DNA from: M0103 sp040386155
Lineage (GTDB): Bacteria; Bacteroidota; Bacteroidia; Flavobacteriales_D; Crocinitomicaceae
Reading direction: 5' to 3'
Length of the DNA stretch: 64,000 bases
Assembly: GCA_040386155.1 (NCBI GenBank)
Contig: JAZKFZ010000003.1
Location: forward strand, 992,001 to 1,056,000
In this document: one piece after another, positions 46,870 through 54,564 of the stretch
How the letters are laid out: every line of letters begins with the position of its first letter
How positions within the stretch are numbered: the first letter of the stretch is position 1
Position numbers and translations under genes: made by a program
Notes under the pieces: generated by a model
Told to the model about the DNA's origin: nothing
The model's database searches: none
What the model saw: only the letters and a program-made list of their open reading frames with translations

Positions 46870-47748
46870 CTACAACTTAACTGTTTGCTTCGTGATGCGA
46901 TCACAATAATCAGTAATAATTCCATCCACGCCCCAGCCGTATAATTTTTGAGCAGTTTCTAAATTATTGATGGTCCATGAATACATCAGAATATCATTTT
47001 TGTGCAAGTAAGCAATTTTTCTTTTGGAAACAGTGGGATAGAACATTCCCAATGCAGTTGGTTTGAAGCTCAGCTGTGCTAGAAATTTCTTAGCCGATTT
47101 CAAAGGTAAATACGTCAAATACACAGTTTTCAAAGTAGTCTTTCCACTCAAATTTGAACTCGGCCATTGGCGATTTAATTCCTCTAATATCTCTGGGTCG
47201 AAACACATGAAAACAACATTCTCAATATTCGAATAATCCTTTAACTCACCTAAAATCAGGGCAACAAATTCTTCTGGATTCGGTTGCGAAATTCCATACT
47301 CTGGCTTTTCCGATTTTACTTCAAAGAGAATTTTTCCTTTGTAACTCTCAATGGCTTTCAATACATCTTGCAAAAGTGGTTTAGTAATCGAAATTGCCTG
47401 TTGTTCCTTAAATTTAGGATTTCCCCATGCGCCACAATCAAATCCTTCAATTTCTGCCTGCGTCATAGTGTAAATGTTATTTTTCTTCTCGTCAGTGATA
47501 GCAGTTCCATCTTTCAAACGACAGTATTCCCCTTGAAAATAAGGCTCATGAGAAACCACCAATTGTTTGTCTTTATTGACGCAAACATCCCATTCGATAC
47601 CATCGGCTCCTAATTCAATCGTTTTTAAAAATCCAGGAATTGAATTTTCGGGCATAGTACCCCGAATTCCTCGATGCCCAAAAATTTTGGGGTCCTTTTG
47701 TGCAAAAATCATAGTGGAGGTCAAAAGAAAAAATAACAGTTGTTTCAT
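46870..47748 (-). CDS. Exported glycerophosphodiester phosphodiesterase
   Basis: This 292-residue periplasmic enzyme (signal MKQLLFFLLTSTMIFAQ) hydrolyses glycerophosphodiesters to sn-glycerol 3-phosphate and an alcohol. The GDPD motifs are intact: GHRG with His25, PENS, EWD with Glu52 and Asp54, and SHEP with His67. The C-terminal YSWTINNLETAQKLYGWGVDGIITDY is the typical last barrel strand. The ATG at 47748 is chosen over an in-frame TTG at 47754, because a TAAATTTG -7 box occupies 47752-47759. That leaves a leader of about 3 bases. Confidence 0.94.
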   Translation of the reverse strand: MKQLLFFLLTSTMIFAQKDPKIFGHRGIRGTMPENSIPGFLKTIELGADGIEWDVCVNKDKQLVVSHEPYFQGEYCRLKDGTAITDEKKNNIYTMTQAEIEGFDCGAWGNPKFKEQQAISITKPLLQDVLKAIESYKGKILFEVKSEKPEYGISQPNPEEFVALILGELKDYSNIENVVFMCFDPEILEELNRQWPSSNLSGKTTLKTVYLTYLPLKSAKKFLAQLSFKPTALGMFYPTVSKRKIAYLHKNDILMYSWTINNLETAQKLYGWGVDGIITDYCDRITKQTVKL

Positions 47749-47751
47749 GAG

Positions 47752-47759
47752 CAAATTTA
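47752..47759 (-). promoter_or_regulatory. -7 element (TAAATTTG on minus strand), near-leaderless
   Basis: TAAATTTG on the minus strand ends 3 bases before the GDPD ATG. Confidence 0.55.
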
Positions 47760-47803
47760 TCGAATTGTTTATGAACCATGATGAAATTAAGTTTAAATTT
47801 CAA

Positions 47804-47811
47804 TAATTTTG
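47804..47811 (+). promoter_or_regulatory. -7 element (TAATTTTG), near-leaderless
   Basis: TAATTTTG ends 4 bases before the GTG start of the RluA-family gene. Confidence 0.5.
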
Positions 47812-47815
47812 AACT

Positions 47816-49483
47816 GTGAAATCAAATCCTCCTGCAATCAACTATTTTCGTGTCTTCAAAAATCAACAATTTTCCTTTGATTTACCTCAAAAATTCACCT
47901 TTCCATTCTACTATCAACCCCATTCTATTGCACTTTTAGCGGCAAAAGAAATTCAAGAATATCTTGCTCATCAAGTAGACTTTGAGCACAATTTTGAGTC
48001 GACTGGTAAAATGTTTGGTGTACTTGTTGCGAAAGACCATTATGGCAACATTGGTTACCTTGCAGCATTTTCGGGGAAACTAGCTGACTCAAACGAGCAT
48101 ATTCGCTTTGTACCACCTGTGTTTGATCTTTTGGAAAAAGATAATTTTTTCAATAGAGGAATGAGTGAGTTGAATTCGATAAGTGACGAATTGAAGCTTG
48201 CTGAAAACGATGAAAAGTACTTGGATTTAGTCCATGCTCAAAAAAAACTAATTGTTAACTCAGCAGAAGAAATAAAAAAGATAAAAAGTGAAATAAAGAT
48301 CGGAAAAGCAAAAAGAGATGCTGTTAGAAATTACTTGAAAGATAAAACGGAAGAAGAACGGGAACAACTATTAGAAGATCTAAGAAAACAAAGTGTGAAA
48401 GAACAATATTTCTTAAAAGATTTTACACAAAATATAAAGCAACAACTAGCAACAATTGCAGAACAACTAAGTGGATTGGAGGAAAATATTCATCGACTTA
48501 AAGAACAACGAAAAAATCAATCCAATCAGCTACAACAGCAAATTTTTGATCAATATACATTTCTTAATCAGCAAAAAGACAGCAAATCAATTGGCGAAAT
48601 TTTTATTGACACATTTGAAAAAAAACCACCAGCTGGTGCGGGAGAATGTGCTGCTCCAAAACTTTTACAGTATGCTTTCCTTCATGATTTAACTCCAATT
48701 GCACTTGCAGAATTTTGGTGGGGTGCATCCCCAAGTTCCGAAATTAGAGTTCATGGTCAATATTACCCCGCTTGCAAAGGGAAATGTGAACCCATATTGA
48801 AACATATGTTGGATGGAATTGAGTTAGATGAAAATCCTCTTCTACAAGCAATAAAAATAGAGAAGGAACTTGAAATTTTATTTGAAGATGACTACCTCTT
48901 GGCCATCAATAAACCTGCTGAATTGCTTTCTGTTCCTGGTAGACAAGTTGACTATTCTGTGTATTCCATCATCAAGGAAAAATACCCAAAAGCGACTGGT
49001 CCGCTAGTTATTCATAGATTAGATCAATCAACCTCTGGGATTATGTTGTTAGCGAAAGACGAAAAAACCTATAAATTTATTCAGCGTCAATTCATCAAAC
49101 GCAAGATAAAAAAGCGTTATTTTGCGATTTTGAACGGTGAAATTGCTGCTAAATCGGGAACTATTAATTTACCACTACGATTAGATATTGAAGATCGACC
49201 GCGGCAATTAGTTTGCTATGACCATGGCAAGGAAGCTATCACTGAATTTGAAGTGTTGAAAATAGAACAGGGAAAAACGCAAATTCATTTTTATCCAAAA
49301 ACTGGAAGAACTCATCAACTTCGAGTGCACGCAGCACATGTATTGGGATTAAATGCTCCAATTATTGGAGATGATTTATACGGCACAAAATCAGATCGGC
49401 TGCATTTACATGCTAATTACCTTCAATTTTTGCATCCGCAAACCAGGGAAATGGTTGAAATTGAATGCGAAGCTCCTTTTTGA
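47816..49483 (+). CDS. RluA-family pseudouridine synthase with long N-terminal extension
   Basis: This 555-residue cytoplasmic enzyme has a C-terminal RluA catalytic domain (about residues 345-550). It has INKPAELLSVPGR, the catalytic-Asp motif HRLDQSTSG, and the FYPKTGRTHQLRVHAAH segment. The first 330 residues are extra: an N-terminal domain (1-125), a Lys/Glu/Gln-rich coiled coil (about 125-245), and a Cys-containing segment (about 275-335; GECAAPKLLQY and CKGKCEP). Related long RluA paralogs occur in other bacteria; their RNA target is not certain. The start is GTG at 47816, only 4 bases behind a -7 box, so the message is probably leaderless. It is convergent with the metzincin gene. Confidence 0.9.
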   Translation: MKSNPPAINYFRVFKNQQFSFDLPQKFTFPFYYQPHSIALLAAKEIQEYLAHQVDFEHNFESTGKMFGVLVAKDHYGNIGYLAAFSGKLADSNEHIRFVPPVFDLLEKDNFFNRGMSELNSISDELKLAENDEKYLDLVHAQKKLIVNSAEEIKKIKSEIKIGKAKRDAVRNYLKDKTEEEREQLLEDLRKQSVKEQYFLKDFTQNIKQQLATIAEQLSGLEENIHRLKEQRKNQSNQLQQQIFDQYTFLNQQKDSKSIGEIFIDTFEKKPPAGAGECAAPKLLQYAFLHDLTPIALAEFWWGASPSSEIRVHGQYYPACKGKCEPILKHMLDGIELDENPLLQAIKIEKELEILFEDDYLLAINKPAELLSVPGRQVDYSVYSIIKEKYPKATGPLVIHRLDQSTSGIMLLAKDEKTYKFIQRQFIKRKIKKRYFAILNGEIAAKSGTINLPLRLDIEDRPRQLVCYDHGKEAITEFEVLKIEQGKTQIHFYPKTGRTHQLRVHAAHVLGLNAPIIGDDLYGTKSDRLHLHANYLQFLHPQTREMVEIECEAPF

Positions 49484-49502
49484 TAATTACTTTCCAAATG
49501 CC

Positions 49503-51014
49503 CTACCTTATAAATTTGGCACTCCATGATTTCCCATCTTTCTCTGCAATAACAATATAAACTCCTTTCATAAGTTTGTCTACTTTCACAGATGACTCGT
49601 AAAATGTTGTAAGAAGTAGCTTATTATTAAGATCATAAATTTTAATACAATCAAACACCATATCTACGCTTGAACCAACTGAAAGTTCAACTCCTTCTTG
49701 AATAGGATTGGGAAATAACTCAAAATCCATGTTGCTCTCCACATCTTCAATACCTGCTCCTGAACAAATACAATTGCTTTTACTAGCTATTTTATCAACT
49801 ATGGTTGCATTTGGATAAATGCCAAAACCATTAAACAAAACATTTGAACTCGTTGAATTACAATAGCTCATAATTGTTCCTCCAGAAGCTGGAAAAGGTC
49901 CAGAAGCACAAGTAAACCCAAAATCATCAGGCTCAACCGCGCTACAATTGTCAATCGCTCCTCCTGGCCAACCACACCAATGAGTGTGCCTTGACCCGAG
50001 ATTGTGACCGATTTCATGAACAACAGTACGAAGAGATGAAATATAATTGCTGGTAAATTGATAGTTAGGATCCGAAGGATTAGCGTATAGGACTCTGCAA
50101 AAAGCATGGCGTCCTTTAGGGTTATTAGGATTATTGCTGAAAGTGGTGCACAAGGCATCAATAACACCAAATCCACTGTAATCACTTCCAAGACTTGGCA
50201 CCAAGTCAATAAAAGTTGCTAAATCGTGCCCTAAAAAATCGCTATCAGATTGCAAATAGTTGCCAAAATCAATAAATGCATTGAAGGTACTAAATCCGGT
50301 GTATGGATTACCAGCAGTAGATTTCAATGTTCCTAGTTCGATATCCACCCCTTCTTGATAGTAGATTGCATCCACATCGCCAAAAAGAGCGTAAATCATT
50401 GTTCCTTGATAATAATAATAGTCATAATTGGTTACCCACATAAAGCGAATAGGACAGATCTGCTTATGAAATGCACTAGTAGGAGGAAATGAGTCTATGG
50501 CTTGGTTATCAGCTACTCCACATTTTATTAATGAACTAGCTAAATTTAGATCGCTTGCTACAGCAAATTCATTTGAATTCTTTGATTTCACTAATTGAAT
50601 ATTTTGGTCTTGCAACACGAGCGAAATATAAATTTCATCTTTCGATAATGTTAATGTTGCAAATGCTTTTTCATCTTCATTCACCATACCACGATAATGC
50701 AATGTGTTTGATGTATTCATCACGCTAACAGTTGTTACCTTATTAGTTACAATTTGAGAAAAATTATCAGCTAAAATTGAATGTTTCAAAAGTTCTAGAC
50801 GATAAAGTTTACTTTCAATTTGAATGTCAATTGAAACAAATTCAGGTGAACCTGAATAAATTTTTAATAACTCAGTGGGTGCACTTTCAAATTTCAAAGG
50901 AGCAGTGTGCGATTTTATTGCAAGTACTTCTTTTTGAATATTTCCATAGTTTTGAGTCCAACTCAAAGAAGTCACGCAATTAACAAAAATGAAAAACAAC
51001 TTAATTCTATTCAT
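49503..51014 (-). CDS. Secreted metzincin zinc protease with T9SS sorting domain
   Basis: This 503-residue protein has a signal peptide (cut near LSWTQ), a long propeptide-like region (about 20-185), and a metallopeptidase domain. The zinc motif HEIGHNLGSRH (His333, Glu334, His337) and the Met-turn GTIMSYCN are intact, as in M12B-type reprolysin-like metzincins. The C-terminal 80 residues are a type A T9SS domain (FELFPNPIQEG, IYDLNNKLLLT, KLMKGVYIVI), so it is predicted to be secreted across the outer membrane. The ATG at 51014 is preferred to an in-frame TTG at 51020. It lies downstream of a thioredoxin gene on the same strand and closes the peptidase block. Confidence 0.92.
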   Translation of the reverse strand: MNRIKLFFIFVNCVTSLSWTQNYGNIQKEVLAIKSHTAPLKFESAPTELLKIYSGSPEFVSIDIQIESKLYRLELLKHSILADNFSQIVTNKVTTVSVMNTSNTLHYRGMVNEDEKAFATLTLSKDEIYISLVLQDQNIQLVKSKNSNEFAVASDLNLASSLIKCGVADNQAIDSFPPTSAFHKQICPIRFMWVTNYDYYYYQGTMIYALFGDVDAIYYQEGVDIELGTLKSTAGNPYTGFSTFNAFIDFGNYLQSDSDFLGHDLATFIDLVPSLGSDYSGFGVIDALCTTFSNNPNNPKGRHAFCRVLYANPSDPNYQFTSNYISSLRTVVHEIGHNLGSRHTHWCGWPGGAIDNCSAVEPDDFGFTCASGPFPASGGTIMSYCNSTSSNVLFNGFGIYPNATIVDKIASKSNCICSGAGIEDVESNMDFELFPNPIQEGVELSVGSSVDMVFDCIKIYDLNNKLLLTTFYESSVKVDKLMKGVYIVIAEKDGKSWSAKFIR

Positions 51015-51079
51015 AGACAAATAAGCAAAAATCAGACATATTTTTGCCTAAAGTTACCACATTTGCAGATTGCAAACAA

Positions 51080-51643
51080 CTATTTGGAAACTTGTACTTT
51101 AGTAGTTTCGCTTACAATCATTTGTGTTTTCACTCGTTTAGGAAAATCAGGGAACTCATTATTGATTGGATTTGGGTCTGGCACTACTTCTTTTTTCTTT
51201 GGAAGTAATTTCTCCAATTCTTCTAACTTATTTTCTGTGACTAGACGTGCTATTTCTTCTAAGTTGACGGCGTCTGTTTTTCCTTCAATTCGGGCTATTT
51301 CTTCACCGTCTGGTGCAAGGAATAAGATCGTGGGGAACATTTGAATATTGTATTTATATTTTTCGAATTTCGAATTGACACTAATGCCATTTGATTTTAC
51401 TGGGATGAAATTTATGTTCACAAATCGTGCAACTTGCGGATCAGAAAACACATTTGTTTCCATCCATACACAAGGTCCACAATGTTCTGCAGAAAATTCT
51501 ACAAAGATAAATCGTTCTGATGCTTTTGCTTTTTCAAAAACAGACTCGATATCGACAGTTTCAAAATTGATATTTGCATAACTTGTTGTTGCTGAAAAAA
51601 GCAGTACGAAGATCGAAATGGGGAATGTGGTCAGTGCTTTCAT
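51080..51643 (-). CDS. Periplasmic thioredoxin-fold protein (CGPC), paralog 1
   Basis: This 187-residue exported protein (signal cut near TTSYA) is of the thioredoxin_7/DUF255-like type, with active-site CGPC at residues 55-58 in SAEHCGPCVWME. It shares the segment VKSNGxSVNSKFE and the cis-Pro motif FPTILF with two neighbouring paralogs at 53401 and 53916. It could reduce or isomerise disulfides, or maintain the catalytic cysteine of the adjacent papain- or caspase-like proteases; that link is inference. It lies 109 bases downstream of a papain-like gene but behind an intrinsic terminator, so it may have its own promoter, or rely on readthrough. Confidence 0.87.
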   Translation of the reverse strand: MKALTTFPISIFVLLFSATTSYANINFETVDIESVFEKAKASERFIFVEFSAEHCGPCVWMETNVFSDPQVARFVNINFIPVKSNGISVNSKFEKYKYNIQMFPTILFLAPDGEEIARIEGKTDAVNLEEIARLVTENKLEELEKLLPKKKEVVPDPNPINNEFPDFPKRVKTQMIVSETTKVQVSK

Positions 51644-51691
51644 GGTCATGTGGTTTTATATTGATGAAAATGCAAAAGTCGTACCAAAAAA

Positions 51692-51735
51692 AAAAGCCTT
51701 CCCGTCCCGATAGCTATCGGGATGAGAAGGCTTTT
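51692..51735 (-). terminator. Intrinsic terminator with internal TCCCGATAGCTATCGGGA palindrome
   Basis: The outer stem is AAAAGCCTTC / GAAGGCTTTT, and the loop holds a second perfect 18-base palindrome (51705-51722). On the minus strand it is followed by a T run and lies 18 bases past the papain-like stop codon. The inner palindrome has the same TCCCGA N6 TCGGGA form as the repeat at 15172-15189. Confidence 0.85.
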
Positions 51736-51752
51736 GACGCTATTTTCCTTGC

Positions 51753-52853
51753 TTAGAAAATGATACAACCAATTGGTATGTCGTCGTTATCGTAGATGAG
51801 GAATCCTCCATTTTTCTTGATCAATTTTTCCATGAATTTGATACCAGCTTTTCCACCTTTAATTTTAGAAGAGTTGAAGTACAATCCTTTTGTTGGAACA
51901 CCATTTTCAAAGAAACCTTCGAAGAAACCTACTGATCCTTTTTTACCAGGGATTTTTTGAATTCCGAAACCTGTTGCTGTTACACCGAAAACAGTTCCCG
52001 CTGCAATTGAGTTATCCACTCCTTCTAGTTCAGCATCGAAATGATACGTGTTGTACACAAAGCGAATGAAATCTTCGTATTTAATCCAGCAGAATCCTTT
52101 ATCTCCCCAGCTTGTACCCCAAGAGTTTACCACTCTAAATGCACCTCCGAATTTATCATCATCGTATCCAACAACTGTCATTGCGTGACCACCGTATGTA
52201 TCTTCGTCAGCTTTTGGTTTGAATAATCCGTCAGCACCAACATTAAAGAACGATTCTGGCACTAACATTCCGAATGGCACTGGATTTCCTTCTGAGATCA
52301 TTTGACAAACAGCTTCAATTTTAGTGATGTCATTATCATAATCATCCCAAAGATACCAAGCACCTGTTGCCTTCCAAACTGTGTTTTGCCATTGTGGAAT
52401 CCATCCGCAGTTTGCTTCATCGATCATCTTTCTTTTTGCTCCATGCTCCATGAAGTACACTAAAGCATCTTCAATATAAGTTCCTTCGCTGCAATCATTC
52501 GCGTCTGTGAATTTAATTTGTTGGTAGGTAAACATTGGATCGAAAGCAAACATGTCTCTTCCAAATGGTAAGCCAGCTCTTTCTGCTAGAATATTATAAG
52601 AAATTGTTGCAGCATAATATGTTGTTGACCATCCTGTGCAAGAACCGTAGTTACCTTGATCTCCAATTGATGGCACGAATCTTTCTAATGAGAATTTTCT
52701 TGGAAGGTTTGCTCCGAAACCTAGTGGTTTTTCGATGAGACTAAAAGCAGCCTTCATCTTGTCTTTGTTAAACTCTAATCCTGTAGTTCTAACTTGAGCC
52801 ATAAAACTGCTAAAAGCAAACAAGGCTCCAAAAAATAAAATTGACTTTTTCAT
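51753..52853 (-). CDS. Exported papain-like (C1) cysteine protease, short form
   Basis: This 366-residue protein has a signal peptide (cut near SSFMAQ), a short 40-residue pro-segment with PLGFGANLPRKFSLE, and a papain-family domain. Oxyanion Gln66 (GDQG), catalytic Cys72 in GSCTGWS, His223 in GGHAM and Asn243 in NSWGTSWG are present. A 90-residue C-terminal module (from GTVFGVTATGFG) resembles a worn MORN unit seen more clearly in the 58499 paralog; its two header cysteines are lost here. Only a short pro-segment is present, with no full I29-type inhibitor prodomain. Clear paralogs lie at 54565, 55743 and 58499. Confidence 0.9.
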   Translation of the reverse strand: MKKSILFFGALFAFSSFMAQVRTTGLEFNKDKMKAAFSLIEKPLGFGANLPRKFSLERFVPSIGDQGNYGSCTGWSTTYYAATISYNILAERAGLPFGRDMFAFDPMFTYQQIKFTDANDCSEGTYIEDALVYFMEHGAKRKMIDEANCGWIPQWQNTVWKATGAWYLWDDYDNDITKIEAVCQMISEGNPVPFGMLVPESFFNVGADGLFKPKADEDTYGGHAMTVVGYDDDKFGGAFRVVNSWGTSWGDKGFCWIKYEDFIRFVYNTYHFDAELEGVDNSIAAGTVFGVTATGFGIQKIPGKKGSVGFFEGFFENGVPTKGLYFNSSKIKGGKAGIKFMEKLIKKNGGFLIYDNDDIPIGCIIF

Positions 52854-52999
52854 GATAAATGGTTTTTAATGGTTATGCATAGACATTTTCAATCTCTGTG
52901 CCAAAAACTAAAAACCAAGTGTTAATGAAATGTTATTTTGAGAAAAAGCGAGGAAAATCAACACCTCTAGAACCTCCAACTAAACCGATTTAATAATAA

Positions 53000-53320
53000 T
53001 TAATTATTCAAGAAGCCAAATCCAAGTGTTAAAGAAAGATTATTAAGGTTGACATCAGCAGCAAAATCTTCAAAAAGTGTAGCTTCATAATAATAGTCTG
53101 GATAATACCTAAAAAGATCATCGCTTCTATTTCTTTGAAAATAGAAATCTAGACCCTACCAAACTCCCTTATATCGAAAGAGCGTAGATGAACCATGCAC
53201 AAGACCCAACTTAACTCTATTTAATTTTTCTATAGAGTAGCGCGTATCTCCATCACTAACTTGGCAAAAAATTGAAAATGAAAAAAAGATAGCAAAAATA
53301 GGAATTGAATCCTTGTACAT
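53000..53320 (-). pseudogene. Small exported barrel-like gene broken by one in-frame TAG
   Basis: From an ATG at 53320 the frame encodes a signal peptide (MYKDSIPIFAIFFSFSIFCQ) and reads through SSTLFRYKGVW to a TAG at 53156-53158. It then continues in the same frame as GLDFYFQRNRSDD... to a TAA at 53000, ending in LNNLSLTLGFGFLNN, which looks like a final outer membrane strand. The amber codon could come from CAG (Gln) by one C-to-T change. With no stop it would be a 106-residue exported protein. This explains most of the 548-base gap between the neighbouring genes; the remainder holds nothing recognised. A sequencing error or a natural stop cannot be excluded. Confidence 0.6.
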
Positions 53321-53400
53321 GACTGGCGAATCAACACTGGTATTCAATAATAAAAAATGCTTATAAAGTGAGACTTTTTGAAATCAAGTCACGCTAATCG

Positions 53401-53901
53401 TCACTTAATTTTGCCTCCGTTTGGGACTGAATCCTTAGAAAAGATATCATCTTCGTGAACTGGAATAGGATACATTTCAATGGCCTTTTCAATTTCACCA
53501 TTAAGAATCAAATTACTCACTAACATCAACTCTTCTTTCGTTTTTTTTCCTTCTATACGAAACAGCTCCGCACCGGTAGCATCAAAATAGACGATCGTAG
53601 GAAAGGCATGAATTTTATGTCTCATTTTCTCAAACTTTGAGTTCACAGAAACGCCATTTGATTTTACTGCTACGAATTTTTCATTAATGTAAGTTCCGAA
53701 TGAATCATCTGAAAACACTGTTTTCTCCAAAACAACGCAAGGTGCACAACCTTCAGCAGTAAAATAGGCAAAAACCAATTTGTTACTCAATGCCGCATTG
53801 GATGCTGCCTCAACGATTGGAATCAACTTAAAGTCTACTTGTGCCATACTTGTTAAAGAGATGCCTAGAAAGAGAATGCTATTGAGAATTTTGCTGTTCA
53901 T
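53401..53901 (-). CDS. Periplasmic thioredoxin-fold protein (CAPC), paralog 2
   Basis: This 166-residue exported protein (signal cut near TSMAQ) has active site CAPC (Cys52, Cys55) in TAEGCAPCVVLEK. The VKSNGVSVNSKFE segment is shared with paralogs 1 and 3, and the cis-Pro loop is FPTIVYFD. It lies 15 bases downstream of paralog 3 on the same strand, so the two are probably co-transcribed. The likely role is thiol-disulfide exchange in the periplasm. Confidence 0.87.
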   Translation of the reverse strand: MNSKILNSILFLGISLTSMAQVDFKLIPIVEAASNAALSNKLVFAYFTAEGCAPCVVLEKTVFSDDSFGTYINEKFVAVKSNGVSVNSKFEKMRHKIHAFPTIVYFDATGAELFRIEGKKTKEELMLVSNLILNGEIEKAIEMYPIPVHEDDIFSKDSVPNGGKIK

Positions 53902-53915
53902 ACTAAAAAGCTAAT

Positions 53916-54449
53916 TTAACCTAAAGTTTCATTTGATACCTTACGAAGTACTGGATTTATTGGTAATCCTTCATTTTTACTGCGAGGTATTGGCATAGGC
54001 TCTTTCTTGTCTTCATCAACAATGTCTATGTGTGCCCCATTTAAAACAAGTGCTGCTATTTCAGTCATTTTACTTTTGTCGCGTTTACCTTCAATGCGAT
54101 ACAATTCTTTGCCATTTTCATCAAAATAAATCATGGTTGGCAAGGTATATACTTTGTAATGCATAACTTCATATTTTCCATTAATGGTGTAGCCGTTTGA
54201 CTTCACATTGATGAAGTTTTCGTTTGTAGTGGCGGAAAAAAGTGAATCTGAATAGACATTCAAATCCATCCAACGACACGGAGAACATTCTAAGTTTGAA
54301 AAGACAACAAAGACCTTTTTATGTTGTGATTTAGCCTCTTCAAGTGCTTGAGCAATTGAAAATGAGTTAAATTTTACTTCTGCCTGTGTATTGAAATTAT
54401 TAAAAAATAAGGCTAGAAAAATGCTGAGTGAGATATATGAACGGTCCAT
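53916..54449 (-). CDS. Periplasmic thioredoxin-fold protein (CSPC), paralog 3
   Basis: This 177-residue exported protein (signal MDRSYISLSIFLALFF, cut near NTQA) has active site CSPC (Cys55, Cys58) in NLECSPCRWMD. The VKSNGYTINGKYE segment is shared with the other two paralogs, and the cis-Pro loop is LPTMIYFD. The frame opens at 54563, but that would add 38 residues encoded by the terminator region of the upstream gene, so the ATG at 54449 is chosen. It lies just downstream of the inactive papain paralog, behind an intrinsic terminator. Confidence 0.87.
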   Translation of the reverse strand: MDRSYISLSIFLALFFNNFNTQAEVKFNSFSIAQALEEAKSQHKKVFVVFSNLECSPCRWMDLNVYSDSLFSATTNENFINVKSNGYTINGKYEVMHYKVYTLPTMIYFDENGKELYRIEGKRDKSKMTEIAALVLNGAHIDIVDEDKKEPMPIPRSKNEGLPINPVLRKVSNETLG

Positions 54450-54514
54450 GGTTATGAATTTCAATATACATTTCAATTTTAGTGCCACAAATGAAAGATT
54501 TGAATTAAAAAAAA

Positions 54515-54540
54515 AGCCCCGTCTACCTACTGACAGGGCT
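54515..54540 (-). terminator. Intrinsic terminator after the inactive papain-like gene
   Basis: AGCCC and GTC pair with GAC and GGGCT around an 8-base loop with one mismatch. A T run of about nine follows on the minus strand. Confidence 0.82.
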
Positions 54541-54564
54541 ACATTAAATTCAAGGAGCAACAAA

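Noticed and set aside
54450..54563. Longer N terminus for thioredoxin paralog 3
   Set aside because: The extra codons cover the terminator of the upstream gene, and the signal peptide begins at 54449.
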